From NCBI RefSeq assembly GCF_038958875.1, contig NZ_CP152407.1, positions 4,276,001 through 4,340,000 of the forward strand: 64,000 bases of DNA, written 5' to 3'. Made by a program: the position numbers and the translations under genes. The notes beneath the pieces are model-generated. The model was not told the origin of the DNA, searched no databases, and saw only the letters and a program-made list of their open reading frames with translations. Shown in pieces: positions 58,878 to 64,000 of the stretch (the first letter of the stretch is position 1; the number at the start of each line of letters is the position of its first letter). This stretch comes from Acidovorax sp. FHTAMBA. GTDB lineage: Bacteria; Pseudomonadota; Gammaproteobacteria; Burkholderiales; Burkholderiaceae_C.

Positions 58878-59273
58878 TCATTTTCGGCTTTCGACCTTGG
58901 CCAGGAGAGCGCGGGCCTCCTCCTCATGCTCTTGTACCTCGGCCAGATTGGCCTTGAGGTCTGCAAGCTGGTCTTCCAGTTGCCTGCGGTGCACCACCAG
59001 AACATCAAGGAACTTGCGCAATTGCACGCCGGTGTCGCGCGGGCTGTCGTAGAGATCAATGATCTCCCTGGCTTCGGTGAGCGACAGGCCCAGCCGCTTG
59101 GCTCGAAGCGTCAGCCGCAGGCGGGTGCGGTCCCTCGCGCTGTAGACACGGTTTCTCCCGGCGGGCCCCGTTCGCTCGGGCTGCAGCAAACCCATGTCCT
59201 CGTAGAAACGAATGGCGCGCGTCGTGAGATCAAACTCTTTGGCAAGATCGCTGATGGTGTAGGTGTTGGCCAT
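58878..59273 (-). CDS. liuR: MerR-family regulator LiuR
   Basis: 131 residues from ATG 59273. N-terminal MerR helix-turn-helix (YTISDLAKEFDLTTRAIRFY) and wings, then a coiled coil (about 80-125) typical of LiuR/CueR-size members without a metal site. It regulates branched-chain acid catabolism in many proteobacteria. It lies next to liuA and is flanked by two matching palindromes, so it probably controls the thioesterase-liuA unit, the MBL gene and itself. Confidence 0.92.
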   Translation of the reverse strand: MANTYTISDLAKEFDLTTRAIRFYEDMGLLQPERTGPAGRNRVYSARDRTRLRLTLRAKRLGLSLTEAREIIDLYDSPRDTGVQLRKFLDVLVVHRRQLEDQLADLKANLAEVQEHEEEARALLAKVESRK

Positions 59274-59353
59274 GGTGTGGGGTGCAAGCGGAGAGTGGGG
59301 TGCGCACCGGCGACAGTGACTGGCGCTTGCCTCTCTACAATGTGCTGCGTCTA

Positions 59354-59373
59354 TGACGTTAACGTTAACGTCA
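59354..59373. promoter_or_regulatory. LiuR-type operator 2
   Basis: A perfect 20-bp palindrome (GACGTTAAC/GTTAACGTC plus one outer pair) between liuR and the divergent MBL-fold gene, ending 24 bp before its ATG. On the minus strand it follows the same ATTGACG as operator 1. Confidence 0.85.
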
Positions 59374-59397
59374 ATGCTAACCCATCGGATCGTCCAC

Positions 59398-60468
59398 ATG
59401 AATCCACTTGAACACGAGATCCACTACCCATTGGGCGATACGCTGCCGGCGGAAGGTGGAACGGTTGATGTCGCCCCGGGTGTCCGGTGGATACGTATGG
59501 GGCTGCCCTTTGCCCTGGATCACATCAACCTGTGGCTCTTGCGCGACCGTCAGCCCGACGCAAACGGCGTAGCGGTGGACGGCTGGTCGGTGGTGGACTG
59601 CTGCATCGACAGCGCAGCCACCCGCGCGCAGTGGGAAAAGATCTTCGCTACGAGCCTGGGGGGACTGCCGATCTTGCGGGTCATCGTGACCCACATGCAT
59701 CCTGACCACATCGGTCTGGCGCACTGGTTGTGTTCTCTCTGGAATGTGCGCTTATGGATCAGTGCCACCGACTATAACGTGGCACGCACAGCCGTCTATG
59801 ACCCCCATGGTTTCGGAGGGGAGGCGGGAGCAGGCTTCTACGCTTTGCACGGTGCAACGGATGCCGCCTTTCTGTCCCATGTGCGCGGCCGGGCGTCCTA
59901 CTTTCCTACACTGGTCCCAGCTCTCCCGCCGTGCTATCGCAGAATCATGGATGGCGACATGCTCGACATTGGCGGCCGTGCCTGGCGCTGCATCAGCGGA
60001 TATGGGCACGCGCCCGAGCACATGGCGCTCTATAGCGAGGAATTGGGAGTTCTTCTCAGTGGAGACATGGTGCTCCCGCGGATTTCCACCAATGTCAGCG
60101 TCCACGCGAGCGAACCCGAGGGCAATCCACTGCGTCTATTCCTGACGTCGTTGCAACGATATCTTGAATTGCCGACTGAGACCCTGGTTCTCCCGTCTCA
60201 CGGAAAGCCCTTCACGGGGCTTGCCGCGCGCATCGCCCAACTTGAACGCCACCATCAAGATCGACTGGCTGACATCCTGCAGGCAGCCCAGTTGCGTTCA
60301 CTCAGCGCAGCCGATATCCTGCCGATCCTGTTTCAGCGCACTTTAGACACACACCAGATGACGTTTGCGATGGGCGAAGCTTTGGCCCATTTGCACTATT
60401 TGTGGTTTACGGGTGAGTTGGAACGGGTATCGGGTGCAGATGGCGTTCTGCAATTCAAGGCATATTGA
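59398..60468 (+). CDS. MBL-fold metallohydrolase
   Basis: 356 residues from ATG 59398. Metallo-beta-lactamase fold with H99-M-H101-P-D103-H104 (VTHMHPDHIG), later metal ligands in GYGHAPEHM, LSGDMVLP and LPSHGKPF, and a C-terminal winged-helix-like tail as in the LACTB2-type group. Hydrolyses an ester or thioester; substrate unknown. The operator upstream suggests it belongs to the LiuR regulon, perhaps handling an acyl-CoA or lactone. Confidence 0.88.
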   Translation: MNPLEHEIHYPLGDTLPAEGGTVDVAPGVRWIRMGLPFALDHINLWLLRDRQPDANGVAVDGWSVVDCCIDSAATRAQWEKIFATSLGGLPILRVIVTHMHPDHIGLAHWLCSLWNVRLWISATDYNVARTAVYDPHGFGGEAGAGFYALHGATDAAFLSHVRGRASYFPTLVPALPPCYRRIMDGDMLDIGGRAWRCISGYGHAPEHMALYSEELGVLLSGDMVLPRISTNVSVHASEPEGNPLRLFLTSLQRYLELPTETLVLPSHGKPFTGLAARIAQLERHHQDRLADILQAAQLRSLSAADILPILFQRTLDTHQMTFAMGEALAHLHYLWFTGELERVSGADGVLQFKAY

Positions 60469-60663
60469 TATCGCACTCACCGGGTGCATCACGCGAAGGC
60501 CATTTGGCCTGACTTGCTTGCGGATGCTCTCCCGGTTCTCGTCAGGCCGACCCATTTGACCACTGCATGTTTTCTGTTGCTCTGGACGCCGAGGCTTTGT
60601 ACCCCTGGGCACTAGCGTTGTGGCGAGAAGAACGGAACGGAATTTATTGTTGCCCTGCAAAGC

Positions 60664-60697
60664 AAAAAACCCCAGTCGATGTTGACTGGGGTTTTTT
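60664..60697. terminator. Bidirectional terminator, MBL gene / rRNA operon
   Basis: The stem AAAAAACCCCAGTC/GACTGGGGTTTTTT with a 6-base loop carries A- and T-tracts on both sides, so it can end transcription from both strands. Confidence 0.9.
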
Positions 60698-60708
60698 GGG
60701 CTGTAAGA

Positions 60709-60823
60709 GCCTGACGATGACCTACTTTCACACGGGAACCCGCACTATCATCGGCGCAAAGTCGTTTCACTGTCCTGTTCGGGATGGGAAGGAGTGGTAC
60801 CAACTTGCTATGGTCATCAGGCA
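60709..60823 (-). rRNA. 5S ribosomal RNA
   Basis: About 115 nt. On the minus strand it runs from TGCCTGATGACCATAGC to GGTCATCGTCAGGC, the two ends pairing to form helix I, with the conserved loop sequence TCCCGAACAGG in the middle. Ends are accurate to a few bases. Confidence 0.95.
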
Positions 60824-60965
60824 TAAAGGGTTGCTGATCTGCTGTTTGAGGCAGATCGGCGAATTCATAGAGTCTGTAATCAGATTTTTTGTATTTTGAC
60901 TGCGTCTAACTTGGCATAACAGACTTTGAGCTTCACGCTGAGAGCGTGTTGGCTATCAAAGTTAT
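60824..60965 (-). other. 23S-5S spacer
   Basis: 142 bp, with no tRNA seen. It includes the 3' strand of the 23S processing stem (TTGACCCTATAACTTTGATAG read on the minus strand), which pairs with the 5' flank. Confidence 0.7.
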
Positions 60966-63844
<2,879 letters not shown>

Positions 63845-64000
63845 CTATAACTTTGACATCTCTTTCAAGATATCGCCATCATCTCAAGGACTTGTCAGGT
63901 CTTTCACCTGACGCGTTATGCCGTAATGTGAATAATTCCTCAATATCACTATCAAGAAATATTCGTCATTACTGAGTTCAAATTACTTCGCAATCGCTTT
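63845..64000 (-). other. 16S-23S spacer, 23S-proximal part
   Basis: An AT-rich spacer that includes the 5' strand of the 23S processing stem. No tRNA is reached before the window ends. Confidence 0.75.

Noticed and set aside
60824..60965. tRNA gene between 23S and 5S
   Set aside because: No cloverleaf could be drawn in the spacer. It contains only the 23S processing stem strand.

Overview
The window comes from a high-GC betaproteobacterium of the family Comamonadaceae, most likely Acidovorax or a close relative. The basis is the protein families (Bug-type solute-binding protein, CtlX, LiuR regulon, STAC-domain symporter kinase), the GC-rich codon use and the rRNA sequence. This was judged by eye, without database searches.

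Layout. 0-5 kb: the 5' end of a Bug-family binding protein, a membrane diguanylate cyclase, and an Lrp regulator divergent from the citrulline hydrolase gene ctlX. An IS4-family insertion sequence with 18-bp inverted repeats and a 9-bp target duplication sits in the last codons of ctlX. 5-12 kb: a lipoprotein and a 1980-residue double-length UvrA with four ATPase motifs and two palindromic repeats embedded in frame. 12-14.5 kb: two tandem branched-chain-type binding proteins with no transporter genes beside them.

15.4-26.5 kb is the most intriguing region. It holds a two-gene sodium:solute symporter (DUF4212 plus large subunit), two small membrane proteins, and three genes joined by ATGA overlaps: a symporter-STAC-histidine kinase, a lone receiver, and a membrane HAMP/PAS/kinase-like protein fused to a DEDDh exonuclease. 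A convergent cNMP/CBS/DUF294 nucleotidyltransferase gene follows. The two are separated by a ~630-bp non-coding element that is one giant imperfect palindrome. The parts suggest a transport-linked signalling system with nucleic-acid or nucleotide enzymes as outputs.

26.6-40 kb and 51-60 kb carry a dispersed leucine/isovalerate catabolic set: liuA (isovaleryl-CoA dehydrogenase), liuB and liuD (methylcrotonyl-CoA carboxylase), liuC (methylglutaconyl-CoA hydratase), liuE (HMG-CoA lyase), a thiolase, acyl-CoA synthetase, acyl-CoA dehydrogenase and thioesterase. The MerR-type regulator LiuR is flanked by two perfect palindromic operators. aceK and a beta carbonic anhydrase are embedded among them. 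40-51 kb holds an AraC regulator, GST, HAD phosphatase, YchJ, DUF4197, DUF421, an alpha/beta hydrolase, and a divergent LuxR response regulator/lipoprotein pair followed by a hybrid kinase.

60.7-64 kb is the 3' part of an rRNA operon on the minus strand (5S, 23S, start of the 16S-23S spacer).

Eight copies of a ~50-60-bp imperfect palindrome (core AGCGCTT...AAGCGC, with trailing AGCTAT and AATAGC) are scattered through the window. They nearly always touch a start or stop codon or lie in frame inside a gene. No CRISPR array, tRNA gene or prophage was seen.
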